Positions 48,898 to 59,510 of a DNA stretch of 64,000 bases are shown here, piece by piece. The position numbers and the translations under genes are program-made. Each line of letters starts with the position of its first letter. Within the stretch, counting starts at the first letter, position 1. The stretch comes from Camillea tinctor (taxonomy: Eukaryota > Ascomycota > Sordariomycetes > Xylariales > Xylariaceae): positions 186,001 to 250,000 of the forward strand of contig MU394097.1 of the NCBI GenBank assembly GCA_022578605.1, read 5' to 3'. The notes beneath the pieces are model-generated. The model ran no database searches. It had not been told where the DNA came from and saw nothing but the letters and a program-made list of their open reading frames with translations.

Positions 48898-49698
48898 TCA
48901 TATAACCACTGATTTCTCTCCATCGAACCCCTGAGCCTGAGAAAAGTAATAGCCCCTTTGGTTAGTGACAAGCCTCAAGGGCCCAGCCTCCCCTTCTCGG
49001 TCAAGTGTCAAGTCGCAGTTGTAATGCGTATGTCCGAACGCCCATAACTTCACTTTCCTACTACGAAAGCACGGCTGGCCGGACATGTCGGTAGAGAAAC
49101 CACTAGTGATAGAGCTTCCGCTATGTCTTGGGTCCATCGTGCGCGGATCCTGCGAGGGGCTCCAGTGAGTGAAGATCATGATGCTGGCGTCGGATTGCTC
49201 CAGTTCGGCGACCTGAGCGTTGAGCCACGCCACGTCCCGATGATGCATGTCGTTGTGGGATTGCGTCGTCCAGTCGCTTATCGTGTAAAAGTCTTTCATG
49301 CCCATACTCACGGCCATTTCCTTCTCCGGCGGGATGTGGGAGAAGAGGCTGCAGCCGAGAATGACCACATCCGTTCCCGGGAGGCGATAGGCGGCGCGGT
49401 CGAGAAGGATAAAGTCCCCTAGTGATGCATCGTTACGGACGTCCTGCTCGAAGAGGCGTAGGATTTCAAGGGTATTTTCCCAACTAGACTCGTACGCTTC
49501 GTGGTTCCCCGGGACAAATAGCAAGGCCTTGAACTGTCTCAGCTGCCGAGTCAGAAAGGCAAGACAGTCGTCTTTGTGTGCTGCGATATAGCCGATGTCC
49601 CCGAGCAGGGCCAAGTATTCTGCTTTGGGAACAATATCAAATATGTCATAAGCCTTGGGTGTCTCCAGGTGCAGGTCAGAGAGGATCTGGATTGCCAT
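48898..49698 (-). CDS. Calcineurin-like metallophosphoesterase
   Basis: One exon, 266 residues. The ATG giving MAIQILSDLHLE is used; the 22 codons upstream begin with TTG only. All five metal-binding blocks of the superfamily are present in order: SDLHLE (Asp-x-His), LLGDIG, PGNHEAYE, FTHWSP and FGHTHYN. The protein has no signal peptide or membrane segment, so it should be cytosolic. Many fungi carry small phosphoesterases of this kind, annotated as Ser/Thr phosphatase superfamily; the substrate is not known. The catalytic set is intact. Confidence 0.88.
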   Translation of the reverse strand: MAIQILSDLHLETPKAYDIFDIVPKAEYLALLGDIGYIAAHKDDCLAFLTRQLRQFKALLFVPGNHEAYESSWENTLEILRLFEQDVRNDASLGDFILLDRAAYRLPGTDVVILGCSLFSHIPPEKEMAVSMGMKDFYTISDWTTQSHNDMHHRDVAWLNAQVAELEQSDASIMIFTHWSPSQDPRTMDPRHSGSSITSGFSTDMSGQPCFRSRKVKLWAFGHTHYNCDLTLDREGEAGPLRLVTNQRGYYFSQAQGFDGEKSVVI

Positions 49699-50680
49699 CG
49701 TGAACCAAACTGAAGTAACGCGAAATTTATGATCTCGCCCAATCTTCAAAGGTGGAAGACCCAAACGGCTTTTGGCCCACTTCTCACAATGTGGATATGC
49801 CCAAGTAGTACTTAGGGAAAACTCCCGAAGCTATCACTAGCGGGCCTAGTGTACGTAGGCAATACAAAGGTATTAGATGACTGACAATTCCAGGTGAGGC
49901 ACTATAAGGTATAAGATATACTTAGTGAGGGGTTAATAGGTGGAATAAGCTTCTGCGCTAGGGAGTGTGTAGGCAGTAAACAACCATGTTCCCACTCGAG
50001 CCATCCAATCATATTCCAGATTGCTAGCTATAATCTACAAATTGGGAATTGACAGGGGCCTACCAGTCCGCGAAAGTTGAAACGATACTCACTCTAGCAA
50101 GTACCGTGGGAAATGGCCTTGCTTTATTTTGACTACTAGTAGTCTTCTTATTGTTAGTATAGCCGATGTGATAAAAGTGTAGCTTTAGATATTTAAATAT
50201 CACATATAAAAATAAAAGGGGATAGGTAGTACTTGAAATCTGTGTCCCATATTTAAATCACCCTTATTCAATAGTGTAATGGCGTTGTGTTCTCATCGTA
50301 TTATCAATAACTAAAAATCCAGTGATAACTTCATACGAATATTATTCAGTCTTACACGTAAAATGTCGCCGGCTTTGTCACGGGGCTGCCTAGTTAGCTT
50401 CATATAGTTTACCTGGAGAGGATTCCTTTTCTCTCTTCCCCATTGGCGTCCGATCACCAATTTCAGCGACGTGACATCAAATTGAATGCGAGGATACTTG
50501 TAGCAGGCGACACTACCTACCAAGGTAGCATCTTAAAAGTAATAATACTACCCCCAGGAAATAAATAGTTCCAGAAATTCGGATATAAAAATGCTCTCGG
50601 ATGTTGCTATGGGACGTCCGACCAGAAGCATCTCACACATGAAGTATCCTCGAGATATTTCTCAGCAACATCTAGTGAAG
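49699..50680. other. AT-rich intergenic region
   Basis: Contains the phosphoesterase promoter and that of the beta-prism gene. No gene, RNA or clear element seen. Confidence 0.5.
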
Positions 50681-51233
50681 ATGTCCAAGTACCTTTTCAA
50701 CCTGGTGGTAAGCATACATTTACGGTTATGCCGGATAGGTTCTCGTTAAAGTGTTCTAGGTTGTGTATGCGGACGAGGCTCGGCTCCAGCCTGACGAAGC
50801 GGTCACCGAGATTAATAACCAATCATGCGACATCAACTCCGGATTTGGTGGCAAGTAAGTACTTCTGTTCCATCCCTCCTCCGCAATGAATATGAGATTA
50901 ATCAAGATATTAAAAAGCAGATACGTGTGGCTCCAACCAGAGTGGGTTAGGGTCCATGAAGAGGCCATCGCTGACCTGTCAGTCACAAGGTCGGATGCCC
51001 CAATCAAAAACTACAACGACCTTGCGATGGGCGCGGGAGGACAGTTCTGGTATATCCAACCTTCCCGCGGCGGAAGTAGGTTTATTACCAAAGTCAGTCT
51101 CTTTCAAGCCAAGCAGGAGCTCTCACCTGAAAAGATCATGTCACGTATTGAGAGGAGTGGATTTACGCACCACTCTGGGGATATTAATGAAGGTCGTGGA
51201 GGGGACTATCTTTATCTGATTTGGGCATACTGA
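50681..51233 (+). CDS. Small MABP-like beta-prism protein
   Basis: Three exons, 50681-50707, 50760-50854 and 50921-51233, encode 144 residues; introns are 52 and 66 nt (GTAAGC and GTAAGT donors). Three internal repeats share a D-[IL]-N-x-G-x-GG-x-[YF]-x-[YW]-[LI] pattern: DINSGFGGKYVWLQP, DLAMGAGGQFWYIQP and DINEGRGGDYLYLIW. This threefold pattern fits a beta-prism as in the MABP domain (DLNKGAGG motif), which binds membranes in MVB12 proteins. There is no signal peptide. In-frame ATGs at 50591 and 50639 could add up to 30 residues, but MSKYLFNLVVVYAD fits best as a first strand. Lipid or protein binding is inference. Confidence 0.65.
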
Positions 51234-51971
51234 TTATAATCCATTCATCCTTTTTTTTATTGCGGTAGTTATAAGCTTTTGCTATGATTGACCCAATTTA
51301 CTTAGGTGGAAATCACTGGGAATGGAATAACCGCTATTTCAACAATACAGCTACTAGAATAGGTTACGGAGCCTCATTCTCTAGCTACCAATCTCGGACT
51401 TTACTAGTCTTTCGAAAACCATGGCGAGGGTACCCGCGATCCCTCTGACGAGAATATCTTGAAGATATCCTGAATAAATCTTGAACCACTGTTACATTTG
51501 AAGTCAAGGCAACCTAGTACGTGACCTACCTGGATCCACCTATTCAGGAGGACTCGTCACAGGTTGGTCGCGCTGGATTCACACAGAGTGAAGTGCATAA
51601 GCTAGGTTGTAATAGTTAGCTCACGATGGTTTTATTTCTATGGGTGGATTTCTAGCTATGCTGGACGATCAACACGAAAACCGCATTGGTTGTGTCTGGT
51701 ACAAAGAAAGTGGCGGTAGAGGAGAGATAGGGTGCAACTAAAGCGCCGGCAGTTTCTTCAGTATCTGGTTCCTGAGTTCATAATATTTGCCTTATAACTG
51801 TGTAGTCAAGCCGCCTATAAGTTTCTTTCACGAACACATTATTGACAACTCTTTTGTGTCACCCTTGAATTATTATCATCTACAAATCAGGAAACCCAGT
51901 GCGTGTTCTACCTATAAAATCAGCTGACAGGAAGTAAGGGGAAGGTTCTTCCTACTATACTGACCGTCTGG
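51234..51971. other. Intergenic, possible relic
   Basis: The plus frame at 51284-51447 reads IDPIYLGGNHWEWNNRYF and more, with protein-like composition, but it has no start and no family I recognise. Otherwise nothing. Confidence 0.4.
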
Positions 51972-52430
51972 CTAGACTGGATCACTTAGCCTGGAGCTCC
52001 TGCATAGTTCTAGCCGCATTTCTTGATGCTTCTCCATGTATAGATTCTTGATAATCGCCCACCTAGGTGTCAGGGCTTGTTTTACTTTCTGTGCATCCAG
52101 CTGGCAGTCTGAATTCTGTACACACATTATGTGTCCGGTGCCTCGGCTTGAATATATGATTTGTTGGCACCTCGACCTCCTTACGGCTTCGAAGGCCTGA
52201 AATGCTACATTCATGTCAATGGCTAATAATGCTTTACTGAGGAGTACCCCGAGGACTATGGCGTCTTCAATAGCCTGTCCTGCACTATCCCCTTACCAAG
52301 AAGTCATGGCATGAGCGGCAACACCGATGATACAGCTCGCCCGTTAGCGTAAGTGGATGTCGTCTTGTGCTCCCAGGACGAATAACCTTTGGGGTTCGGT
52401 TGGCCGATCAAGATCTGGGATACTATTAGT
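51972..52430 (-). pseudogene. C-terminal relic of a FAD-dependent (salicylate-hydroxylase-type) monooxygenase
   Basis: Reading leftward on the minus strand, WEHKTTSTYANGR is followed, after a frame change, by CIIGVAAHAMTSW, a stop, and GDSAGQAIEDAIVLGVLLSKAL. The intact family motif would be GDAAHA followed by a Gly-rich stretch and GQAIEDA, the second FAD-binding block of group A flavin monooxygenases. Here the Asp of GDAAHA is Val, there is a stop in the Gly-rich stretch, and a frameshift lies before it. The N-terminal half (GxGxxG) is absent. It is a dead fragment. Confidence 0.65.
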
Positions 52431-52816
52431 GCAATCAATTCAGTGAGTGTCTTGGAGTGGGATGATAGGTGAGGGGGAGGATAAAGTATATTACTACATG
52501 TGTATATTGAAACCTGATAGCTCACCCCCTATCTTTACTCCTCCCCGCTTCTTCTGTTGAAATATGGGGTTACTACCCCACTATGCGTTACTATACTACG
52601 AAGTACTACCACATGTATTTATATAGCAGGCTTGCACCCTCCACAGACTCTCTCCTAGACTAATACACTTCATTCTTTTTCCTCACCATCGTCTCACCAA
52701 TAACCTTCTTCCTATTCCTCCGATGAAGAGACTTCTTTCCTTCTTTTGCTGTAATCCTTCCCGAGCCCCGGGGTCTTATCCTCTGTATAATACAGGTCTG
52801 GCTTGACGTACTCAGC
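52431..52816. other. Promoter region of the DCR2-like gene
   Basis: Pyrimidine-rich from 52630. An ATG at 52723 opens a short frame that does not join the phosphoesterase frame by any intron I could find. Confidence 0.4.
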
Positions 52817-54212
52817 ATGATTTTCGGTCCTCGAAGCCGGAAGCATCCGCCACATATTACTCTATCCCAGCCGTGCGGCGATCGCGCACTGCGATTTCTC
52901 GAAGATGGCACCTTTCAAATTACCGTATTCTCAGATCTCCATTTTGCAGAGGGTGAGCAGACAATTTCAAGATCGATTAGGACAGCTTCTAACGTAAAAG
53001 TATTGCCCTAGATGAAGACAGCATAAACGGTCCAATGAAGGATGCGAGGACCACAGAAGTTGTAAAGAAGGTGCTAGAACGCGAGAGCTCACAACTAGTC
53101 GTGCTCAACGGAGATCTTATATCCGGCTATGGCACGAGGGCCGACAACGCGACACTCTACCTAGATCAAATGGTCGCACCAATCGTTGAGTTGGGCTTGC
53201 CATGGGCTACGACATACGGGAATCACGACAATCAAGCCTATTCAAGGTCTACGGAACTTCTGAAACGAGAGCAGAATTACGAAAAAAGTTGCACTAAAAA
53301 TATGCTGCCTGACAATCCCCAAGCGGGGGTCTCCAATTACTTTCTAAAGGTATATGCAGCCTCCGCAAACCAAGATATCCCAGAAGTCATTCTTTGGTTT
53401 TTTGACAGTAGAGGAGGAGATGAGCCACACGACTGGGTTGACGACTCGGTGAATCTTACCTTCATCCTCTAGTCCCACCGAACTTACTAACAATAATTAG
53501 GTTGTTGACTGGTTTAAGGAAACCAATGCAAATATCACCCAACAATACAAGAAGACCATCCCATCACTGGCCTTCTTCCATATACCTATTACTGCCACAT
53601 ACGACTTCTGGGTATATCCAGGTGTTGACCCCAGTAGGGAACCAGGCATCAACGGGGAAAAAGTGTGGTGGCAAGGCCGAGGATTTGACGAAAAGACCGG
53701 CCACGACGTGTCGTTCATGGACGCGCTAGCGAACACACATGGGCTATTGGCCACCTTTAGTGGCCACGACCATGATAATGACTGGTAAGAGCGATCCCAG
53801 TGAGCCTTTAGAGGATTTGGTCTCTAATATTGAGTTACATAGGTGCTTCAAGTGGAAAAGTACCACTACAAATCAAGCCTCAGCTGGAGATGGCGTCAAC
53901 GTGTGCTATGGTCGCCATACAGGATACGGAGGCTATGGAAACCTGGCGCGTGGTGGAAGACAAATCTTGCTAAGGCAAGAAACTCTAACGAAGGAAGTAG
54001 TTACGTGGATTCGGTTAGAAGACGGATTGGTTCCCGAGAACGTGACGTTAAATGCTACCTACGGTCAAGATGAATATCATCCCCTTCAACGTTCCGTTGA
54101 GCTAAAAAGAAGTGAGTTCGAAGGGGCGGGTAACACTCTCCAATTTATCCCAAGATTATATTCAGCAGCACTTTTTCTATTTTTGATCATGTATTTTCCT
54201 TTTAGGTTATGA
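52817..54212 (+). CDS. DCR2-like calcineurin-type phosphoesterase
   Basis: Four exons, 52817-52952, 53012-53448, 53501-53784 and 53843-54212, encode 408 residues; introns are 59, 52 and 58 nt and all joins keep frame. Metal-binding blocks: FSDLHF (Asp40, His42), NGDLISG (Asp80), YGNHD (Asn116, His117), FFHIPI and SGHDHDNDW. FLEDGTFQITVFSDLHF, WFFDSRGG, WVDDSVVDWF and HDWC[F]KW follow the layout of fungal DCR2 phosphatases (yeast Dcr2 dephosphorylates Sic1 and Ire1). The usual N-terminal membrane anchor is not seen: the ATG at 52817 starts after a hydrophobic frame that has no ATG of its own. A hydrophobic C-terminus (SAALFLFLIMYF) could be a tail anchor or GPI signal. N-terminus uncertain. 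Confidence 0.82.
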
Positions 54213-54969
54213 GGGGTGACATGATGCCCGAGGCATCCGAAGCCAATTGGGTTGTGTTTGTTACGGAAGGTATAAAGTCTAGCCTACTTTATTCGCTCCA
54301 AGTCTGCTTGCTGGTTTGATTTCTGATCGTAGTAGTAATCATGTTGAGGGAGTGTTGCAAAAAGATAGGGGGGAGATGTTAGAGAATTTGCAGTAATGAG
54401 ATATATGTCCTAAGGCAGTCTTGAAAGCACCGTAACAAGCTAGTTGTCCGATTTGGATCATCTGCATCTTCGTAGAATTTCGAGTAGATATAACCATTAC
54501 TTAAGGACTCTTGCTTTTACCAAGATACGTTTAATCATGCACGGCAGAAATATAGGTCCTTTTCCATATCACTCATGCACTATGTACAAACTGGTTATTG
54601 CCCCTTTTCTGTTAAGAATCCGAAATAGCTTTAATTAGTTCTTGAACTAAAGTCTTGCACAAGTTTTATGGCCCGGCATTTTAGTTTAAAGTTAGGTAGG
54701 TAGTCATGAACTTGTGACTAGGTATGCATAATACATGTAAAGCGATTAAAATGGGTGATATGGGCGATAACTGTAAAAATTACCTAGGTACCTAATCTAC
54801 GAGATAATTGAAATTGGAACTTTAATATTGATCATAAATAGTATTAAAACATTTGCCATTAATACATAGAAAACAAAACCAAATATGAAGCAAAAAAAAA
54901 GTGTGAACTATGCGTGTAAGTGAAGTATAATAAATTGTCCTAGAAAAAGAGCAAAAAAGAAGTTTTCAA
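54213..54969. other. Intergenic between the DCR2-like gene and tRNA-Asn
   Basis: AT-rich, with TACCTAGGTACCTA at 54781-54794. No gene seen. Confidence 0.5.
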
Positions 54970-55050
54970 CTCCCCCGGACAGGCTTGAACTGTCAACCTC
55001 CTGATTGCTTCATAACAGTCAGACGCGCTAGCCAATTGCGCCACGGAGGA
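54970..55050 (-). tRNA. tRNA-Asn (GTT) with a 7-nt intron
   Basis: Minus-strand cloverleaf: acceptor TCCTCCG pairs with CGGGGGA (one G-T pair), discriminator G, D-arm GCGCAATTGGCTAGCGC, T-arm GACAGTTCAAGCCTGTC. The anticodon loop reads CTGTTA, then TGAAGCA, then A: anticodon GTT with a 7-nt intron after base 37. The last pair of the anticodon stem (TCTGA/TCAGG) is mismatched. Confidence 0.9.
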
Positions 55051-55256
55051 TTGGCTGATGAGATTTTCGATGGCTTATTGACCTATATATAGCAAAACAC
55101 TAGCATGTAACTAGTTTCACGTCAAACAACAACCCCTGTATTGGTTTCTCACGAAGTCGTCTACTCAATATAAACTTATATAATACAAATATTGCGTTTA
55201 GATTTCTTTTTCTCTAACCAAAAATATTCATTAGGAGCTTATTTGCTATCCTCCTC

Positions 55257-55613
55257 TCAGAGGTCCTTCTCCCTCTCTTGCCAGCTATGTATGATCAATT
55301 CCATAGTTGTCATGCTGTGTCTGGCGCTGCCTGCCTTGCCAGAGCCACATATAGACTGCTCTGTGATGTTATTACACTCTATAGCAAGTGTACGCATAGG
55401 CTCTTCATCTTCTCTCAGCAAGGCGCTCTGTGGGGGGTCTGAGGGTGTGATTTGCGACACCCAACCCTGTAGTTCGCGCACCACCGTACTGATCTCGACA
55501 TGTTCGTTTGTACAGGTATTAGAGAGCTTCCAGGTGGCGGGTATAAGTTTATGCGTGAAATCACCAAATTGAACAATATTTCCCGCCAGACCAACAGCCG
55601 CCAATGCTTCCAT
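55257..55613 (-). pseudogene. Truncated fungal NLR (STAND) N-terminal domain
   Basis: 118 codons starting MEALAAVGLAGNIVQFGDFTHKL. This closely resembles the helical N-terminal domain placed before NACHT or NB-ARC in many fungal NLR-like proteins (pattern LSxxGLAxNIVQFVDF). The predicted frame stops at 55257; no NACHT, ankyrin or WD repeats follow in the AT-rich DNA downstream. It is therefore a truncated gene or relic, unless expressed as a stand-alone domain. Confidence 0.55.
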
Positions 55614-56459
55614 TTTGTATGATGCCGAGAATAGAATATCAAACTTCACTGGGTTATGAAGCTTTTATTATTTCCACATTTAACGAGCCTTCTTGAGGCA
55701 GTGAATCTAACGAGGACATCAGTAATGATATGGGGCACAACAAGCATCAATACAGCCGTATTGGTGCCTAAGGACTGGAGGCATAATACATATTCGTGGT
55801 GTATGGCAAGGCTGAACAAATGAATATGTAGGAGTTTCTGACTCAGCCCTCGTCACTAAACAGCCAAAGCCCAAGAGCACTTAGACTTGACATTTTCATC
55901 ACCGCAACACTCGCCATATCTGAGTACTCGGGTTTCCGTAGATTTATGGATTATGAAATTTCATGTAGCACGTTTGGGGCTTGTGGGCTAGCAAACCGTA
56001 CGAACCTATGGATTCAGGCTGAATATATAAGGACCATGAAGGTTGTATCAAAAAACGGTAGATCTTAAGGTAATTTCCTAACCTATGTGTTATTCTGTAG
56101 CAAGAGATGATCGCCAATTGCCCTTTAGCAACTAGCTTATATACACTCAACATATTTACTATAGATTAACCTATATGTTAATCTTGACGATCCCATATCT
56201 ATCCATACAAGCAACACCCAAGGCGCAAAGAGAGAAAGAATCAGAAAATAAGGTAATAAACACGATCAAACTAAGATGATATTTTGGGTTTTGTCAATTC
56301 AAGATTTATACATAACATACAGGTACCTCTAATGCCTAATGTACCTTAACTGAGGCGTAAATTCGGACCATCAAATTGTGCATATCCTCAAGAATCACGC
56401 TCCAGCCAGCCACATAGACTCCTCGGCTCCCAAAACATACTCAACACCGGCTCCCTCAC
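55614..56459. other. AT-rich intergenic region
   Basis: No gene. Ends in the 3' UTR of the subtilisin gene. Confidence 0.5.
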
Positions 56460-57923
56460 TTAAGCAACCCCATTCCAAACCAACAAATTCGGGCTCCCCT
56501 CCCCCTCCGCACTCACCACCCCCTGCAGCGCCAGCCCCTTAATCCTCTCCACCGCGTCCGCCGGCGCGTCGGCCTCCCCATCGCCCAGGCCCTTGAGATA
56601 CAGCGCCAGGCCGGCGACGTGGGGTGACGACATCGAGGTTCCCGAGTTGACGCTCTCAACGCCCTCTGTGTTCCACAGGGACGCGACGTCGACGCCCGGG
56701 GCGAACACGTCGACTCCGGGGCCGTAGTTGCTCCAGTTGGGGCGCGCGCGCGTCCAGTCCACGGCGCCGACGGTGACGGCCTTAGCGGCGGAAGCCGGCG
56801 ACCGGGTCGAGGCGTCTGCGCCGTCGTTGCCGGCGCCGACGACGGTGAGGACGCCGAGGTCGAAGGCGGCGTCTACGGCGCTGTTGAGAGATTCGGAAGT
56901 GGGGATCGCTGGATTTCTTAGGTTAAGGGGGTTCTCCCAATTTAAGGAGGAAAAGGGGTGAGGGAAACAGAAATGTACCTACCCAAACTCATGTTAATAA
57001 CCGACTTTGCCGCGCGCCCGGGGGTGTTCGTCATGTTGTTCACAGCGTAGTTGTAGCCATCCAAGATAGTCGCCAGGGTAGCGTATCCCTATTGATTGTC
57101 AGTCAGTCAACAGCCATTCCCAACCCCAACCCTGCTCCTAACCCCATCAGAGCACCAAATCGCAAAAAAGAAAACTCACAAACGACCTCGCGACCTTGAC
57201 ATCCACGATCGTAGCCTTCTTCGCGACCCCGTACGTCTTCGCCGCGATGATCCCCGCGACATGCGATCCATGCCCGAACGAGTCCTCGAACGGCTCAGCG
57301 GGCCAGGAATTATACCCCCGAATAGCGCGGCCCTCCAGCTCCGAGTTCTCGACCATAACACCCGTGTCCAGGACATACGCGAACGTGCCCTCGCCGGCGG
57401 AGCCATCGTACGTGTACTCGTGTCCGCGGATCCCCCCGTCCGCGAGCGCCTCGCGCGAGGACAGGCTAGCGAGGCCCCAGGGCGCATTGTCCTGGGTCGT
57501 GAGGGCGGTGATGCGGGCTACGCGGTCGGGCTCCACGGATAGGACCTGTAGTCGGTAGATGAGCGTTAGTGCGTAGGGAAAGGGGGGGAAACAGTATAGG
57601 ATAGGGCAAGTCCTCACGTTCCCATCCCCCCTGATCCTCTCGACCGTCTCCTCATCAAACTCCCCCGCGTACCCCCTCCACGTGCCGATCTCATACGTGC
57701 TCCCCAGCCCCCCGCTCCTGCGCCGCCGCCGATGCAGATCCCTCACCCACTCAACATGGCTGTCCATCTCCGCGCCGGGCTTAAGGCTGACCACAAACCG
57801 TCCGGGGAGCACATCTCCATCCAGCAGCTCCAGGTCCGCCGCAGTGAGGGAAGAAGTAGGCAGCGCAGCGGCTATAGCGTACAGGCCGGCGAGGAGGAGG
57901 AGGGACAGCGAGGGGGGTGCCAT
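56460..57923 (-). CDS. Secreted subtilisin-like serine protease (S8, proteinase K type)
   Basis: Four exons on the minus strand, 57923-57618, 57545-57180, 57088-56983 and 56908-56460, encode 408 residues; introns are 72, 91 and 74 nt. A signal peptide (MAPPSLSLLLLAGLYAIAAA) precedes an I9 propeptide with PGRFVVSLKPGAEMDSHVEW. The triad is Asp162 (YVLDTGV), His194 (FGHGSHVAG) and Ser351 (SGTSMSSPHVAG); the oxyanion Asn287 lies in VGAGNDG. All are present, so the enzyme should be active after propeptide removal. NMSL is followed by AIP rather than the usual GG, a small departure near the substrate cleft. It is a typical extracellular fungal protease used in nutrition or host interaction. No neighbouring gene suggests a specific partner. 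Confidence 0.93.
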
Positions 57924-59162
57924 GGTTGATGCCTTTTGCGAAATGACGAGATGAAGCCGGGGAAATCAAAAAGTATCAACCAGCGAGGTGGTAGGTTAGC
58001 CGGTAGGTAGGTAGGTAGGCAAGTAACCCAGGTGCTTTCCCTTACCATTCCCCCACGTCCCCATCGCGAACTTATAAACCGGCCTCCCTCCTCCTCTCCT
58101 CGCTTACCTACGCATAACCTCGTATTCCAATCCTCCTCGACTCTGCGAGCGTGATGTGACGTGATTGATGCCCCCCCGGACACCGGAAATGGGTGAACGA
58201 ACGTCCAACATCCAGAGAGCCAAGAGCGGTCGGACGGGTCCGCAGTCCCGTTCCTGGAAGGTCCTGTCCGATAGCACTTGCACCCCAGCTGTGGTAGTAT
58301 TCCCGCACGCGCCGCCAAGTCTCACTATCGTGTTCGTTTACTCTCGATTAGCAAGAAAAGGCAATTGTCCTTGCCGATGTTCCCTCACTGCAGCTTTTTC
58401 CCCAGAGCAAGGGTAGAGAAAGCATTTCTACGACCCTAACCCAGGTGTATATGTACCAAAAACTCCAGTCCCTCGACTGGGGTAATAAGTGCCAGGTTAC
58501 ATTCTGATAGCTCGTACTCAGCATTAGCGCATCTCCCATGATAAACAAGCTATACTCATCCTTACCATATACAGTTTTCGTCAAAGCGTCGCTTTCTATA
58601 CAACTAAGAAGGTCGTTAGATAGGCAGACAAGGCAAGAAAGGTATACAAATATACGTGTGCTTTGTATTAAACAGCGGTATTATATACGTGACGACCGCC
58701 AAGTGCTAGGTTACTATAATCCTCCTTCCTTTTCTCTTTCCATTTCGTGTAATTCCGTGTGTACTTTAAACAAGGGTTGTTCTTGCATGCCTGTATGTAA
58801 CAAAATAAGTAGCCTCCTCCTAATGCTTTGATGAATGCAGGACGGATGATTATTCGCGAAATACCGTAAACGACGTGCAAAGAACCCTTCTCTTCCTCTT
58901 CCCCCCCCTGAAAACATTAAAAATGTATAAAAAAGCACAACATTGACTCCATCGCTGATGCAGTCGGACGTATCGTATCTCCACTCCACCCAAGACGTAT
59001 AGTATAATACAATGTTCTCAAACCGGAAATACCCTCCCTTCATAAGTCCTCACATCATTCAGCGCGGCCTTGTTGAGCTATCAAAATACTCGCACCAAAG
59101 CCCATCCCAATACCATCATGTTCTCGTACGGGGGCTTTGAAATATATGTGTATATGTATCTA
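57924..59162. other. Divergent/promoter region of the protease and 3' DNA of the MAPKKK
   Basis: Short tandem GGTA units at 58002-58019; TTTATAAG on the minus strand at 58071-58078 may be the protease TATA box. Small overlapping frames only; no supported gene. Confidence 0.45.
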
Positions 59163-59510
59163 TCATGAGTGGCTGTTCGCAGAACAAGGTCCGAACTCTG
59201 CCTCAATAGGGTCTTCGTTTTCCAGAGCGCCAAAAATAGCGGACTCGGATTGCGCTCGTTTTCTCCGAGCAACGCATTCCCTTTCATCTGCCCTTCTTGC
59301 AGACTCTTGGGCAGCGTGCATTTTATCCAGGAGCGTACCACCAGTGTTTGGTTCCGCAGCTTGATTCATCGACGAGCGAAAGAGGGTACTCACGCCTTCT
59401 TCTCCATTAGGTGGGGGCAACGAACTCGCGCGCTCCCAAGATGGCTCACCCACATCCTCGTCTTTTTCAAGCACTAGAGCAGAAGGCAATGCTTCGGGTT
59501 GTGGGTATCC
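59163..59510 (-). other. In-frame 115-codon extension after the MAPKKK stop codon
   Basis: Directly after the TAG at 59513-59511 the MAPKKK frame continues without a stop for 115 codons (GYPQPEALPSALVLEKDEDV onward) to a TGA at 59165-59163. Composition is protein-like, with a charged, probably helical block (LLDKMHAAQESARRADERE). It may be readthrough product, former coding sequence beyond a new stop, or chance in the 3' UTR. Confidence 0.4.
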
